Assembly (NCBI RefSeq): GCF_006088715.1
Contig: NZ_CP030771.1
Coordinates: forward strand, 2,418,001 to 2,482,000
Direction: 5' to 3'
Source: Streptomyces sp. YIM 121038
GTDB lineage: Bacteria > Actinomycetota > Actinomycetes > Streptomycetales > Streptomycetaceae
DNA: 64,000 nucleotides
Part shown: piece after piece, positions 22,609 to 32,205 of the stretch
Position numbering within the stretch: the first letter of the stretch is position 1
Layout of the letters: every line of letters starts with the position of its first letter
Position numbers and translations under genes: made by a program
The notes under the pieces: model-generated
Seen by the model: only the letters and a program-made list of their open reading frames with translations
Database searches by the model: none
Told to the model about the DNA's origin: nothing

Positions 22609-22737
22609 GCGTCCCAGCTTCGCATGAAACACGCCATCGGGCGCAGGGAGTTGGCGGGCTCTCCCGCCAGGGGTGACGGGGCGTTCACCGGGTGTCTCCT
22701 GAGGTGGTGAGGGCGCCCGCGACCAGGCACGAACGCC

Positions 22738-22959
22738 TTACTGGAGGGAGGCGAGGAGCTCCCTGACGCGCTCGAAGAGGTGGGTGACGACGGGCTCGCC
22801 GCCGGCCGCGTGGGCGTCCACCGGGTTCAGTATCAGCAGGAGCAGGGCGGCGAAGGCGATCGCGGGCAGGGCGATGGCCCACCACGGGAGCTGGATCTCG
22901 ACCGCGGCCGGCTCCGCCCGCTCTGCCGGGTCGCGTCGGGTGTGCGCACGGGCCGACAT
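22738..22959 (-). CDS. Small single-pass membrane protein
   Basis: 73 aa from ATG 22959, with ribosome site GGAGG. A charged N-terminus (RRDPAERAEPAAVE) is followed by one transmembrane helix (WWAIALPAIAFAALLLLILN, about residues 26-45) and a short amphipathic tail. I recognise no family. It sits between sixA and the SGM_5486 gene on the same strand, as a probable separate unit. Confidence 0.7.
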   Translation of the reverse strand: MSARAHTRRDPAERAEPAAVEIQLPWWAIALPAIAFAALLLLILNPVDAHAAGGEPVVTHLFERVRELLASLQ

Positions 22960-23150
22960 GCCGCCTCCAAGAACCTTCGAGTGCTCCGTGCCGCGTTGTC
23001 GCGGCCACATCTCGAAGGTACGGAGTTCCGGTCCCTCGGCCCATCCGGTGATCCACCCAGATAACCCTGACACTGGCCCCCTAGGGGATGGTGGGGCTAG
23101 CACCACCATCCCGTGGTGGAGGACTGGTTCGCCGATGGTCCGGCGGGGCC

Positions 23151-23267
23151 TCAGGGCGAGGCGACGGACGCGATGATCCCGATGATCACGGTGATGGCCA
23201 GCATCGCGCCGAGCACGATGAGGAGCTTCTTCTGGCCGTTCTGGGGGTTCGGGTCGAGCACTGGCAT
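23151..23267 (-). CDS. SGM_5486 family transporter-associated miniprotein
   Basis: 38 aa only. It begins MPVLDPNPQNGQKKLLIVLG and is otherwise one transmembrane helix (LLIVLGAMLAITVIIGIIAS). This matches the SGM_5486 family, always found next to NimT/CynX-type transporters in Streptomyces, and it is indeed downstream of one here. GGGAGA precedes the ATG. The frame is open further upstream, but the miniprotein start is the conserved one. Probably a small accessory subunit or regulator of the transporter (inference). Confidence 0.85.
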   Translation of the reverse strand: MPVLDPNPQNGQKKLLIVLGAMLAITVIIGIIASVASP

Positions 23268-23471
23268 GCCGCAAGTCTCCCATCCCGGGCCCGTGGGCCC
23301 GCCGTCGGGGTGCCCGCCGTCGGGGTGCGCGGGGCCGGGCAAGGGTGCCGACACCCGTCTTCTGCCCGCGGCGGCCCGCCCCCCGGCCTGCGGCGTCCCA
23401 CCCTCCGGCCGACGGCGTCCCGCCCTCCGGTTTGCTGCGACCCGCCCATGGTGGCGGGCGGGCCGCCCGGG

Positions 23472-24857
23472 TCAGGCGGCGGCCTTCGCCGCCACCTCGT
23501 CCTCGATCGTGCGGTCGCGGCCCGCCAGGAAGCCGACCGCGATCTGCGGCACCATCAGGCCCGCCATGAGCGCGAGCGGCAGGCCCCAGCCCCCGCTGTG
23601 CTGGTAGAGGACGCCCACCAGGAGGGGGCCCGGGATCGAGATCAGATAGCCGGTGCTCTGCGCGAAGGCGGAGAGCTTGGCCACGCCCGCGCTGCTCCTG
23701 GCGCGCATGCCGACCATGGTGAGCGCGAGCGGGAAGGCGCAGTTGGAGATGCCGCACAACAGCGCCCACGCCCAGGCGCCGCCCGCCGGGGCGAGGTACA
23801 GGCCCGCGTATCCGGCGAGGCCGCAGGCCCCGAGGACGACCACGACGGGGCCCTGGTGGGGCAGCCGGGTCGCCACGCGCGGGATCACGAAGGCGAGCGG
23901 CACGCCCATGGCCATCGTGACGGCGAGCAGGACCCCGGCCTCGCTCGCGGGTACGCCCGCGTCCCGGAAGATCTGCGGCAGCCAGCCCATGGTGATGTAG
24001 GCGGCGGTGGCCTGGAGCCCGAAGAAGCAGGCGAGGGCCCAGGCCGTGCGGCTGTGGGTGATGCGCAGCGCGTCGTCCTCGCGCCGGACGGCGGCCGGGA
24101 CCCGCTCGGCGGCGGCCGCCCCGGTGCCGCGCTCGCGCACCAGCGGCAGCCACGGCACGACGGCGACGACCGCGAGCACCGCCCAGACGCCGAGCCCGGT
24201 GCGCCAGCTGCCGCCGAGCGCGTCGGTCAGGGGCACGGTGACGGCGGCGGCCAAGGAGGTGCCGAGCGCGAGGGCCATCGAGTACAGGCCGGTCATCGAG
24301 CCGACGCGGTCGGGGAACCAGCGCTTGACGATGACCGGCATCAGGACGTTGCTCACGGCGATGCCCATGAGGGCGAACGCGGTGGCGGCCAGGAAGCCCG
24401 CGGTGCCGCCGACGAAGGGGCGGATCAGCAGGCCGGTGGCTATCGCGGCCATGCCCGCGCACACCACGGCGCCGGAGCCGAAGCGCCGGGCCAGGCGCGG
24501 GGCCTGGCTGCCGAACAGGGCGAAGCACAGCGGCGGCACGGAGGTGAGCAGCCCCGCGAGGGTGCCGCTCATGCCGAGCCCGTCCCGCACCTCTTCGAGG
24601 AGTGCGCCGAGGCTGGTGATGGCGGGCCGGAGGTTGAGGGCGGCGAGGACGATGCCGACGACGATCAGTCGCGTCGCCCACGCGCGCGGGGCGGTCGTTC
24701 CACCCGGCTCGACCGGCGCGTCCGCGGCGCCGCGCGCCGGTCCGCCGCCGTTCGCACCCGCCGGGCCCTCCGCGGCGGCCGCCTGCCGCACGGCCGCTCC
24801 GGCCGGGCCCGGTGGTGTCATCGTCCCGCGTGTCGTATCCGCTTCCTCACTGACCAT
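23472..24857 (-). CDS. CynX/NimT family MFS transporter
   Basis: 461 aa. Twelve-helix major facilitator (about residues 60-445) with a long Ala/Gly/Pro-rich N-terminal tail. The CynX/NimT (2-nitroimidazole/cyanate exporter) family is indicated by ALNLRPAITSLGALLEEVRD after the first helix. Substrate unknown. Start ATG 24857 fits a leaderless transcript from a -10 TATGAT at 24865-24870. The promoter is overlapped by the AATCATGGGATGATT palindrome, so the divergent FadR-type regulator almost surely controls it. Confidence 0.9.
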   Translation of the reverse strand: MVSEEADTTRGTMTPPGPAGAAVRQAAAAEGPAGANGGGPARGAADAPVEPGGTTAPRAWATRLIVVGIVLAALNLRPAITSLGALLEEVRDGLGMSGTLAGLLTSVPPLCFALFGSQAPRLARRFGSGAVVCAGMAAIATGLLIRPFVGGTAGFLAATAFALMGIAVSNVLMPVIVKRWFPDRVGSMTGLYSMALALGTSLAAAVTVPLTDALGGSWRTGLGVWAVLAVVAVVPWLPLVRERGTGAAAAERVPAAVRREDDALRITHSRTAWALACFFGLQATAAYITMGWLPQIFRDAGVPASEAGVLLAVTMAMGVPLAFVIPRVATRLPHQGPVVVVLGACGLAGYAGLYLAPAGGAWAWALLCGISNCAFPLALTMVGMRARSSAGVAKLSAFAQSTGYLISIPGPLLVGVLYQHSGGWGLPLALMAGLMVPQIAVGFLAGRDRTIEDEVAAKAAA

Positions 24858-24864
24858 GAGAGCC

Positions 24865-24893
24865 ATCATAGAATCATGGGATGATTACCTGTC
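24865..24893 (-). promoter_or_regulatory. Promoter of the MFS transporter gene
   Basis: On the minus strand TATGAT (24865-24870) lies about 8 nt before ATG 24857, with a TTGGAC-like -35 at about 24888-24893. The spacer is long (about 17-20 depending on the -35 chosen) and contains the palindromic operator. Confidence 0.55.
24872..24886. promoter_or_regulatory. GntR/FadR-type operator palindrome
   Basis: AATCAT GGG ATGATT is a perfect 6-3-6 palindrome inside the promoter of the transporter gene and between it and the divergent FadR-family gene. FadR-type GntR repressors bind such short palindromes and are usually autoregulated. Confidence 0.75.
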
Positions 24894-25019
24894 CAATCCC
24901 CGCCGGGCACACCGGGCACACCGGGCCGCCAGGCTGACCGGGTCCGCCAGGCCCACCCGGCGCAGTAAGCCCCCCCCCGTGCACGACGACAACACCGCCG
25001 ACCTCGCCGAAGGAAGCAC

Positions 25020-25700
25020 ATGCCGCTGACCACCCCGCGCCGCTCCGCGCTGTCCGAGCAGGTCATCGCCGCCCTGCGCAATCAGATCTCGTCGGGCGAG
25101 TGGCCGGTCGGCTCCCGCATCCCCACCGAGCCCGAGCTGGTCGAACAGCTGGGCGTGGCCAGGAACACGGTCCGTGAGGCCGTGCGCGCCCTCGCCCACA
25201 ACGGCCTGCTCGACATCCGGCAGGGCTCGGGCACGTACGTGGTCGCGACCAGCGAGCTGGCGGGCGTGATGCAGCGCAGGTTCGCCGACGCCGATCCGCG
25301 GCACATCGCGGAGCTGCGCGCCACGCTGGAGTCGAGCGCCGCGAAGCTCGCCGCCGAGCGGCGCACGGAGCGGGACCTGAAGCAGCTGGACACCCTGCTC
25401 GCGCGCCGCGAGGAGGCGTGGGCGTCGGGCGACGCCGAAGCGTTCGTGGCGGCCGACGCGACCCTGCACATGGCGGTGGTGGCCGCGTCCCACAACGACG
25501 TCCTGACCGCCCTGTACGCGGACCTGGGCGAGGTGCTGCGGGACTGGCTGCGCGAGGACATCGGCAAGGAGCTGACGCCGGCGGCGTACATGGACCACGG
25601 CCGTCTCGTCGAGGCGATCCGCGCGCGGGACGCGGACGCGGCGGCCGCCGAGGCGGCCAGCTACCCCTACCTGTGCCACCCGGAGCGGCTCAGCGGCTGA
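25020..25700 (+). CDS. FadR/GntR family transcriptional regulator
   Basis: 226 aa from ATG 25020 (GAAGGA upstream). N-terminal winged helix (about residues 10-75: SALSEQVIAALRNQISSGEW, VARNTVREAVRALAHNGLL, RQGSGTYVV) and C-terminal all-helical FCD ligand domain (about 90-215). FCD metal-ligand positions are visible as D-x3-H in AADATLHMAVV and His in SHNDV. Likely repressor of the divergent NimT-type transporter through the palindrome at 24872-24886; the ligand is probably the transported compound. Confidence 0.92.
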   Translation: MPLTTPRRSALSEQVIAALRNQISSGEWPVGSRIPTEPELVEQLGVARNTVREAVRALAHNGLLDIRQGSGTYVVATSELAGVMQRRFADADPRHIAELRATLESSAAKLAAERRTERDLKQLDTLLARREEAWASGDAEAFVAADATLHMAVVAASHNDVLTALYADLGEVLRDWLREDIGKELTPAAYMDHGRLVEAIRARDADAAAAEAASYPYLCHPERLSG

Positions 25701-25712
25701 GCGCCCCCAAGG

Positions 25713-26108
25713 TCAGCGCTGGTGGCTGATCCACACCGAGCGGACCTCTTTCCAGCAGCGGCCCGCGAGCCGCACCGTCATGGCGGGCCCGGCCACGACC
25801 GGGCGGCTGTCGCTGTCGATGTCCCACCACCGGTCGCACTCGATGTGCAGCCGCAGGCGGTCGGTGTCGGGGTACGGGTTGTGGCAGTACGCGACGACGT
25901 GGGAGCCGACGACGTTGCTGCGGCACTCCGCGCCGAACGGCCGGTCCGCCACGGCCGGACGCGGGTCCGGGGCCGCGCTCGCGGGCCGCTCCTGGTGCCC
26001 CCGCGCGCGCTGCCCGGCCGCGTGGGACGCCGCGTGGGACACGGCGTCGTACGGCAGGGTGATCAGGAGGGCGAGCGCGGCGAGCGCCGCACCGGGTGAC
26101 CAGCGCAC
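25713..26108 (-). CDS. Putative secreted protein, conserved in Streptomyces
   Basis: 131 aa. Hydrophobic N-terminal helix (GAALAALALLITLPYDAV) consistent with a signal peptide or anchor, a low-complexity His/Ala/Arg region, then a globular C-terminal half with four cysteines (in AECRS, AYCHN, IECDR, GRCWK) that could form two disulfides. No recognised family. Convergent with the fadR gene (12 bp between stops). Confidence 0.6.
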   Translation of the reverse strand: MRWSPGAALAALALLITLPYDAVSHAASHAAGQRARGHQERPASAAPDPRPAVADRPFGAECRSNVVGSHVVAYCHNPYPDTDRLRLHIECDRWWDIDSDSRPVVAGPAMTVRLAGRCWKEVRSVWISHQR

Positions 26109-26217
26109 ACTCCAGGGTGCGCGGCCCGGCCCCGGCGCCGCCCGGCCAGCGGGGCCGAACGGGCGACGCCCCGCCCCCGCGCGCTGCGGGAACGGGGCGT
26201 CGACGCGTCAGAGGGGG

Positions 26218-26991
26218 TCAGGCACCCATCATGTGCACGCCGCCGTCGACGTGGATGATCTCGCCCGTGGTCTTCGGGAAGAAGTCCGAGAGCAGCGCGA
26301 CGATGCCGCGGCCCGCGGGCTCGGGGTCGGCCATGTCCCACTGGAGCGGGGAGCGGCTGTCCCAGACCTTGGCGAGCTCGCCGAAGCCCGGGATGGACTT
26401 GGCGGCCATGGAGCCGATGGGGCCCGCGGAGACCAGGTTGCAGCGGATGTTCCGCGGGCCCAGGTCGCGCGCCAGGTAGCGGTTGGTGGCCTCCAGGGCG
26501 GCCTTGGCCGGGCCCATCCAGTCGTACTGCGGCCAGGCGAACTGCGCGTCGAAGGTCAGGCCGACGACCGCGCCGCCCTCCTCCTCCGGCATCAGCGGCA
26601 GCAGGGCCATGGTCAGCGACTTCAGCGAGAACGCCGAGACGTGCATGGCCGTGGCCACCGACTCGAACGGCGTGTTCAGGAAGTTGCCGCCGAGCGCGTC
26701 CTGCGGGGCGAAGCCGATGGAGTGGACGACGCCGTCGAGGCCGCCGAGCTCCTCGCGGACCAGGCCCTCCAGGCGGGCGAGGTGCTCCTCGTTGGTGACG
26801 TCGAGCTCGATGACCTTGGCGGGCTTGGGCAGCTTCTTGGCGATGCGCTCGGTGAGCGTGGGCCGCGGGAAGGCGGTCAGGATGACCTCGGCACCCTGCT
26901 CCTGCGCGACCTTGGCAGCGTGGAAGGCGATGGAGGACTCCATCAGCACACCCGTGATCAGGATCCGCTTGCCGTCGAGAATTCCGCTCAT
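26218..26991 (-). CDS. fabI: Enoyl-[acyl-carrier-protein] reductase (NADH)
   Basis: 257 aa. Final reduction of each fatty-acid elongation cycle. InhA/FabI-type SDR: nucleotide-binding ITGVLMESSIAFHAAKVAQ replacing the usual GxxxGxG, active-site Tyr in YDWMGPAKAAL (Y-x6-K), and the C-terminal GEIIHVDGGVHMMGA. It begins MSGILDGKRILITG. The gene lies 5 nt behind fabG, so the two form an operon supplying FASII, as in other Streptomyces. Confidence 0.96.
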   Translation of the reverse strand: MSGILDGKRILITGVLMESSIAFHAAKVAQEQGAEVILTAFPRPTLTERIAKKLPKPAKVIELDVTNEEHLARLEGLVREELGGLDGVVHSIGFAPQDALGGNFLNTPFESVATAMHVSAFSLKSLTMALLPLMPEEEGGAVVGLTFDAQFAWPQYDWMGPAKAALEATNRYLARDLGPRNIRCNLVSAGPIGSMAAKSIPGFGELAKVWDSRSPLQWDMADPEPAGRGIVALLSDFFPKTTGEIIHVDGGVHMMGA

Positions 26992-26996
26992 GGTGA

Positions 26997-27716
26997 TCAG
27001 TGACCCATGCCCAATCCGCCGTCAACGGGGATGACGGCTCCAGTGATGTACGAGGCGTCGTCCGAGGTGAGGAACCGCACCGTGGCGGCGATCTCCTCGG
27101 GCTGCGCGTAACGGCCGAGCGGCACCTGCGCCACGATGCCCGCGCGCTGCTCGTCCGTGAGCGCCTGGGTCATGTCGGTGTCGACAAAACCGGGCGCGAC
27201 GACGTTGAAGGTGATGTTGCGCGACCCCAGCTCACGGGCGAGCGAGCGCGCGAAGCCGACCAGGCCCGCCTTGGAGGCGGCGTAGTTCGCCTGGCCCGCC
27301 GAGCCGAGCAGCCCGACGACGGAGGAGATGAGGACGACGCGGCCCTTCTTGGCGCGCAGCATGCCGCGGTTGGCCCGCTTCACGACGCGGAAGGTGCCGG
27401 TGAGGTTGGTGTCGAGGACGGACGTGAAGTCGTCCTCGGACATGCGCATCAGAAGCTGGTCCTTGGTGATGCCCGCGTTCGCGACGAGGACCTCGACCGG
27501 GCCGTGCTTCTCCTCGATCTCCTTGTAGGCCTGCTCCACCTGTTCGGCGTCGGTGATGTCGCACTTGACGGCGAGCACACCGACGGCGGTGAGGTCCTTG
27601 GGCGGCTCACCCGAGCGGTAGGTGATCGCCACCTTGTCCCCGGCGTCGGCGAACGCGCGCGCGATGGCGAGGCCGATGCCCCGGTTTCCTCCGGTGACGA
27701 GAACCGAGCGGCTCAA
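26997..27716 (-). CDS. fabG: 3-oxoacyl-[acyl-carrier-protein] reductase
   Basis: 239 aa. NADPH-dependent ketoreductase of FASII. Classical SDR: GGNRGIGLAIARAFADAG (cofactor), NAG in VANAGIT, catalytic Ser-Tyr-Lys in LISSVVGLLGSAGQANYAAS followed by KAG, and the C-terminal PVDGGLGMGH. The start is a TTG at 27716 (reads MSRSVLVTGG) with ribosome site AAGGAGAAGGG; the frame is open upstream, but that region is AT-richer promoter DNA. First gene of the fabG-fabI operon. Confidence 0.96.
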   Translation of the reverse strand: MSRSVLVTGGNRGIGLAIARAFADAGDKVAITYRSGEPPKDLTAVGVLAVKCDITDAEQVEQAYKEIEEKHGPVEVLVANAGITKDQLLMRMSEDDFTSVLDTNLTGTFRVVKRANRGMLRAKKGRVVLISSVVGLLGSAGQANYAASKAGLVGFARSLARELGSRNITFNVVAPGFVDTDMTQALTDEQRAGIVAQVPLGRYAQPEEIAATVRFLTSDDASYITGAVIPVDGGLGMGH

Positions 27717-27958
27717 GGGATCACCCTTCTCCTTGACTGTGTGGTCTCCCGGAAACCTATCGGTCCCGTACGCGATCCGGAGAATCGGCGTCCGACAGTG
27801 GCGCAGATGACTCGCTGTTGGATCCCTACAGAAAGGTATGGCCGAGCAGCCGGTTCGCACGCGATGATCGGACCTGACCGGTGCCCGGGGGTGGCCGTGG
27901 ACCGGAGCAGACGGCGGCGGACCGGAGCCGACCGCAGATGACAGCAGGGAGACGTTCC

Positions 27959-29482
27959 GTGCCTCATTCCATCGATGAAGCCTTCACGGCGCTGCCGCTG
28001 CGGGCGCTGGCCGACGCGGCGCTCGCCCGCGCGCGGGCCCTCGGCGCCGAGCACGCGGACTTCCGCCTGGAGCGGGTGCGCAGCGCCGCCTGGCGGCTGC
28101 GGGACGCCAAGCCCGCCGCGTCCCACGACACCACGGACCTGGGGTACGCGGTACGGGTGGTGCACGGCGGCACCTGGGGCTTCGCCTCGGGCGTGGATCT
28201 GACCATGGACGCGGCGGCGCGCGTCGCGTCCCAGGCCGTGGCGATGGCCAAGCTGTCGGCCCAGGTCATCAAGGCGGCCGGGTCCGACGAACGCGTAGAG
28301 CTCGCGGACGAGCCGGTGCACGAGGACCGGACGTGGGTCTCCGCGTACGAGATCGACCCCTTCTCGGTGCCGGACGAGGAGAAGACGGGGCTGCTCGCGG
28401 ACTGGAGCGGGCGGCTGCTGGCCGCCGACGGGGTCGCGCACGTGGACGCCTCGCTGCTCACCGTCCACGAGAACAAGTTCTACGCGGACACGGCGGGGAC
28501 GGTCACCACGCAGCAGCGCGTGCGGCTGCACCCGCAGCTGACGGCGCACGCCGTGGACGAGTCGACCGGGGAGTTCGACTCCATGCGGACCATCGCGCCG
28601 CCGGCCGGCCGCGGCTGGGAGTATCTGACCGGCACGGGCTGGGACTGGGACGGCGAGCTGGAGCGGATCCCCGGGCAACTGGCCGAGAAGATGCGCGCCC
28701 CGAGCGTCGAGCCCGGCCTGTACGACCTGGTGGTCGACCCCTCCAACCTGTGGCTGACCATCCACGAGTCCATCGGCCACGCCACGGAGCTGGACCGCGC
28801 CCTCGGCTACGAGGCGGCGTACGCGGGCACCTCCTTCGCCACCTTCGACCAGCTCGGCAAGCTCAAGTACGGCTCGTCGCTGATGAACGTCACGGGCGAC
28901 CGGACGGCCGAGCACGGCCTCGCGACCATCGGGTACGACGACGAGGGCGTGGCCGCGCAGTCCTGGGACCTGGTCAAGGACGGCACGCTCGTCGGCTACC
29001 AGCTGGACCGGCGCATCGCCAGGCTCACCGGCTTCGAGCGCTCCAACGGCTGCGCGTACGCCGACTCCCCCGCCCACGTGCCGGTCCAGCGCATGGCGAA
29101 CGTCTCGCTCAAGCCGGATCCGGCGGGCCTGTCCACGGACGACCTGATCAGCGGCGTGGAGCGCGGCATCTACGTGGTCGGCGACCGGTCGTGGTCCATC
29201 GACATGCAGCGGTACAACTTCCAGTTCACCGGCCAGCGCTTCTACCGGATCGAGAACGGGCGGCTCGCCGGGCAGCTGCGCGACGTCGCCTACCAGGCGA
29301 CCACCACCGACTTCTGGGGCTCGATGACGGCCGTCGGCGGCCCGCAGACGTACGTCCTCGGCGGCGCCTTCAACTGCGGCAAGGCCCAGCCGGGCCAGGT
29401 CGCCGCCGTCTCCCACGGCTGCCCCTCCGCCCTCTTCCAGGGCGTCAACATCCTCAACACCACCCAGGAGGCCGGGCGATGA
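27959..29482 (+). CDS. tldD: TldD metalloprotease subunit
   Basis: 507 aa from GTG 27959 (AGGGAG upstream). TldD/PmbA family zinc protease; the motif HESIGHATELDR gives the HExxxH zinc ligands of TldD. With TldE it forms a heterodimer that degrades unfolded peptides and matures some RiPPs and microcins. N-terminal domain about residues 1-200, metal-binding C-terminal beta domain about 230-500. Its stop overlaps the tldE start (ATGA), the usual pairing. Confidence 0.95.
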   Translation: MPHSIDEAFTALPLRALADAALARARALGAEHADFRLERVRSAAWRLRDAKPAASHDTTDLGYAVRVVHGGTWGFASGVDLTMDAAARVASQAVAMAKLSAQVIKAAGSDERVELADEPVHEDRTWVSAYEIDPFSVPDEEKTGLLADWSGRLLAADGVAHVDASLLTVHENKFYADTAGTVTTQQRVRLHPQLTAHAVDESTGEFDSMRTIAPPAGRGWEYLTGTGWDWDGELERIPGQLAEKMRAPSVEPGLYDLVVDPSNLWLTIHESIGHATELDRALGYEAAYAGTSFATFDQLGKLKYGSSLMNVTGDRTAEHGLATIGYDDEGVAAQSWDLVKDGTLVGYQLDRRIARLTGFERSNGCAYADSPAHVPVQRMANVSLKPDPAGLSTDDLISGVERGIYVVGDRSWSIDMQRYNFQFTGQRFYRIENGRLAGQLRDVAYQATTTDFWGSMTAVGGPQTYVLGGAFNCGKAQPGQVAAVSHGCPSALFQGVNILNTTQEAGR

Positions 29483-30873
29483 GCCCTCGTACGAGCAAGC
29501 CGCACGAGATCGTCGAGCGGGCCCTGGAGCTGTCGACCGCCGACGGCTGTGTGGTGATCGCCGACGAGGAGTCGACGGCGAACCTGCGCTGGGCGGGCAA
29601 CGCCCTGACCACCAACGGCGTCACCCGGGGCCGCACCCTCACCGTCATCGCCACGGTCGACGGGGCCAAGGGCACCGCGTCCGGCGTCGTCTCGCGCTCG
29701 GCCGTGACCGGGGACGACCTGGAGCCGCTGGTGCGGGCCGCCGAGGCCGCGGCGCGCGCGGCCGGGCCCGCCGAGGACGCGCAGCCCCTGGTGACCGGCG
29801 CCCCGGCGGCCCCGGACTTCACGGACGGGCCCGCCGAGACGTCCTCGGCCGTCTTCGCGGACTTCGCGCCCGCCCTCGGCGAGGCCTTCGCCCGCGCCCG
29901 GGCGGGCGGCCGCGAGCTGTACGGCTTCGCCAACCACGAGCTGACCTCCAGCTACCTGGGCACGTCGACGGGTCTGCGGCTGCGCCACGACCAGCCGAGC
30001 GGCACCCTGGAGCTGAACGCGAAGTCCCCGGACCGCACCCGTTCGGCCTGGGCGGGCCGGGCCACGCGCGACTTCAAGGACGTCGACCCGGCGGCGCTCG
30101 ACGAGGAACTGGCCCAGCGCCTGGCCTGGGCGCGGCGGCGCGTGGAGCTGCCCGCGGGGCGGTACGAGACGCTGCTCCCGCCCACGGCGGTCGCCGACCT
30201 GCTGATCTACCAGCTGTGGTCGTCGGCGGCCCGGGACGCGGCGGAGGGCCGCACGGTGTTCTCCAAGGCGGGCGGCGGCACCCGCGTCGGCGAGCGGCTC
30301 ACCCCGCTGCCCCTGACGCTGCGCAGCGACCCGCACGAGCCGGGCCTGGAGGCGGCGCCCTTCGTGCTCGCGCACGCCTCGGGCGACGACGCGTCGGCCT
30401 TCGACAACGGCCTGCCGCTCACCCCCACCGACTGGGTGCGCGACGGTGAGCTGCGGCACCTGATCACCACCCGGCACAGCGCCGCCCTGACCGGTCTGCC
30501 GGTGGCCCCGGCGATCGACAACCTCATCCTGGAGGGCGGCTCGGACCGCTCCCTGGAGGAGATGGTGGCGGCCACCGAGCGCGGCCTACTGCTGACCTGC
30601 CTGTGGTACATCCGCGAGGTCGACCCGGCGACGCTGCTGCTCACGGGCCTGACCCGGGACGGCGTGTACCTGGTGGAGAACGGCGAGGTGGTGGGCGAGG
30701 TGAACAACTTCCGGTTCAACGAGTCGCCCGTGGACCTGCTGTCGCGGGCCAGTGAGGCGGGCCGGACGGAGAAGACGCTGCCGCGCGAGTGGGGCGACTA
30801 CTTCACCCGGGCGGCCATGCCCGCGCTGCGGGTCCCGGATTTCAATATGAGTTCGGTCAGCCAGGGCGTATAA
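29479..30873 (+). CDS. TldE/PmbA family metalloprotease partner subunit
   Basis: 464 aa, start ATG 29479 overlapping the tldD stop by 4 nt. PmbA/TldE fold without the HExxxH zinc motif, as expected for the non-catalytic partner. Recognisable stretches are DNLILEGGSDRSLEEMVA and LLLTCLWYIREVDPATLLLT near the C-terminus. It closes the active-site cavity of TldD. A promoter for tyrS may lie in the 60 nt after it. Confidence 0.93.
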   Translation: MSPRTSKPHEIVERALELSTADGCVVIADEESTANLRWAGNALTTNGVTRGRTLTVIATVDGAKGTASGVVSRSAVTGDDLEPLVRAAEAAARAAGPAEDAQPLVTGAPAAPDFTDGPAETSSAVFADFAPALGEAFARARAGGRELYGFANHELTSSYLGTSTGLRLRHDQPSGTLELNAKSPDRTRSAWAGRATRDFKDVDPAALDEELAQRLAWARRRVELPAGRYETLLPPTAVADLLIYQLWSSAARDAAEGRTVFSKAGGGTRVGERLTPLPLTLRSDPHEPGLEAAPFVLAHASGDDASAFDNGLPLTPTDWVRDGELRHLITTRHSAALTGLPVAPAIDNLILEGGSDRSLEEMVAATERGLLLTCLWYIREVDPATLLLTGLTRDGVYLVENGEVVGEVNNFRFNESPVDLLSRASEAGRTEKTLPREWGDYFTRAAMPALRVPDFNMSSVSQGV

Positions 30874-30933
30874 CCTCGTAGACCGCACCCTTGAGGTGCA
30901 CGTACTGATCACTCCCGAGGAGACAAGAGACCT

Positions 30934-32199
30934 GTGACGGACATCGTCGACGAGCTGAAGTGGCGGGGACTGTTCTCCCAGTCCACCGACGAAGAGGCAC
31001 TGCGCAAGGCGCTCGCGGACGGTCCCGTCACGTTCTATTGCGGCTTCGACCCGACCGCGGCCAGCCTGCACGTCGGGCATCTGGTGCAGGTCCTGACCGT
31101 GCGCCGCCTCCAGCTCGCGGGCCACCGCCCGCTGGCCCTGGTGGGCGGCGCCACGGGCCAGATCGGCGACCCCCGCCCGACGGCCGAGCGCACCCTGAAC
31201 GACCCGGAGACGGTCGCGGGCTGGGTGAGCCGGCTGCGGGCGCAGATCGAGCCCTTCCTGTCCTTCGAGGGCGAGAACGCCGCGCTGATGGTGAACAACC
31301 TGGACTGGACCGCGGGCCTGTCCGCGATCGAGTTCCTGCGGGACATCGGCAAGCACTTCCGCGTGAACAAGATGCTCACCAAGGAGTCCGTGGCCCGCCG
31401 CCTGGAGTCGCAGGAGGGCATCAGCTACACCGAATTCAGCTACCAGCTGCTCCAGGGCATGGACTTCCTGGAGCTGTACCGGCGCCACGGCTGTGTGCTC
31501 CAGACCGGCGGCTCCGACCAGTGGGGCAACCTCACGGCGGGCATCGACCTGATCCACCGCCTGGCGCCGGAGGCGACGGTGCACGCCATCGCCACGCCGC
31601 TGATGACGAAGGCGGACGGCACCAAGTTCGGCAAGACCGAGGGCGGCGCCGTCTGGCTCGACCCGGAGATGACGACGCCGTACGCGTTCTACCAGTTCTG
31701 GCTGAACGTGGACGACCGGGACATCTCCCGCTACCTGCGCATCCTGTCCTTCAAGTCCCGCGAGGAACTGGAGGAGCTCGAGCGGCAGACCGAGGAGCGC
31801 CCGCAGGCACGCGCCGCGCAGCGGGCGCTCGCCGAGGAGCTGACGACCCTGGTGCACGGCGCCGACCAGTGCGCCGCCGTGATCGCCGCGTCGAAGGCCC
31901 TCTTCGGCCAGGGCGACCTCGGTGACCTGGACGCGGCGACGCTGGCCGCGGCGCTCTCCGAGCTGCCGCGCGTCGAGGTCGCCGAGCTGGGCCCGGTCGT
32001 GGACCTGCTCGCCGAGGTCGGCCTGGTGGCGAGCAAGTCGGCCGCGCGCCGCACGGTCAAGGAGGGCGGTGCCTACGTGAACAACGTGAAGGTGCCGTCC
32101 GAGGACGCCGTCCCGGCCCGCGAGGACCTGCTGCACGGGCGCTGGCTGGTGCTGCGCCGGGGCAAGAAGAACCTGGCGGCGGTGGAGGTCACCGGCTGA
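30934..32199 (+). CDS. tyrS: Tyrosyl-tRNA synthetase
   Basis: 421 aa from GTG 30934 (GAGGAGACAAG upstream). Class I synthetase charging tRNA-Tyr. HIGH motif as HVGH (about residue 48), KMSKS equivalent KFGKT (about residue 230), tyrosine-pocket DxxQ in [20 protein letters not shown], and a C-terminal S4 RNA-binding domain (about 350-421). Bacterial TyrRS length. No T-box fits in the 60-nt leader. It ends at a 58-nt perfect palindromic terminator. Confidence 0.97.
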   Translation: MTDIVDELKWRGLFSQSTDEEALRKALADGPVTFYCGFDPTAASLHVGHLVQVLTVRRLQLAGHRPLALVGGATGQIGDPRPTAERTLNDPETVAGWVSRLRAQIEPFLSFEGENAALMVNNLDWTAGLSAIEFLRDIGKHFRVNKMLTKESVARRLESQEGISYTEFSYQLLQGMDFLELYRRHGCVLQTGGSDQWGNLTAGIDLIHRLAPEATVHAIATPLMTKADGTKFGKTEGGAVWLDPEMTTPYAFYQFWLNVDDRDISRYLRILSFKSREELEELERQTEERPQARAAQRALAEELTTLVHGADQCAAVIAASKALFGQGDLGDLDAATLAAALSELPRVEVAELGPVVDLLAEVGLVASKSAARRTVKEGGAYVNNVKVPSEDAVPAREDLLHGRWLVLRRGKKNLAAVEVTG

Positions 32200-32205
32200 C
32201 CCGGT

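Noticed and set aside
30874..30933. T-box leader for tyrS
   Set aside because: Only 60 nt are available between tldE and tyrS, too short for a T-box.
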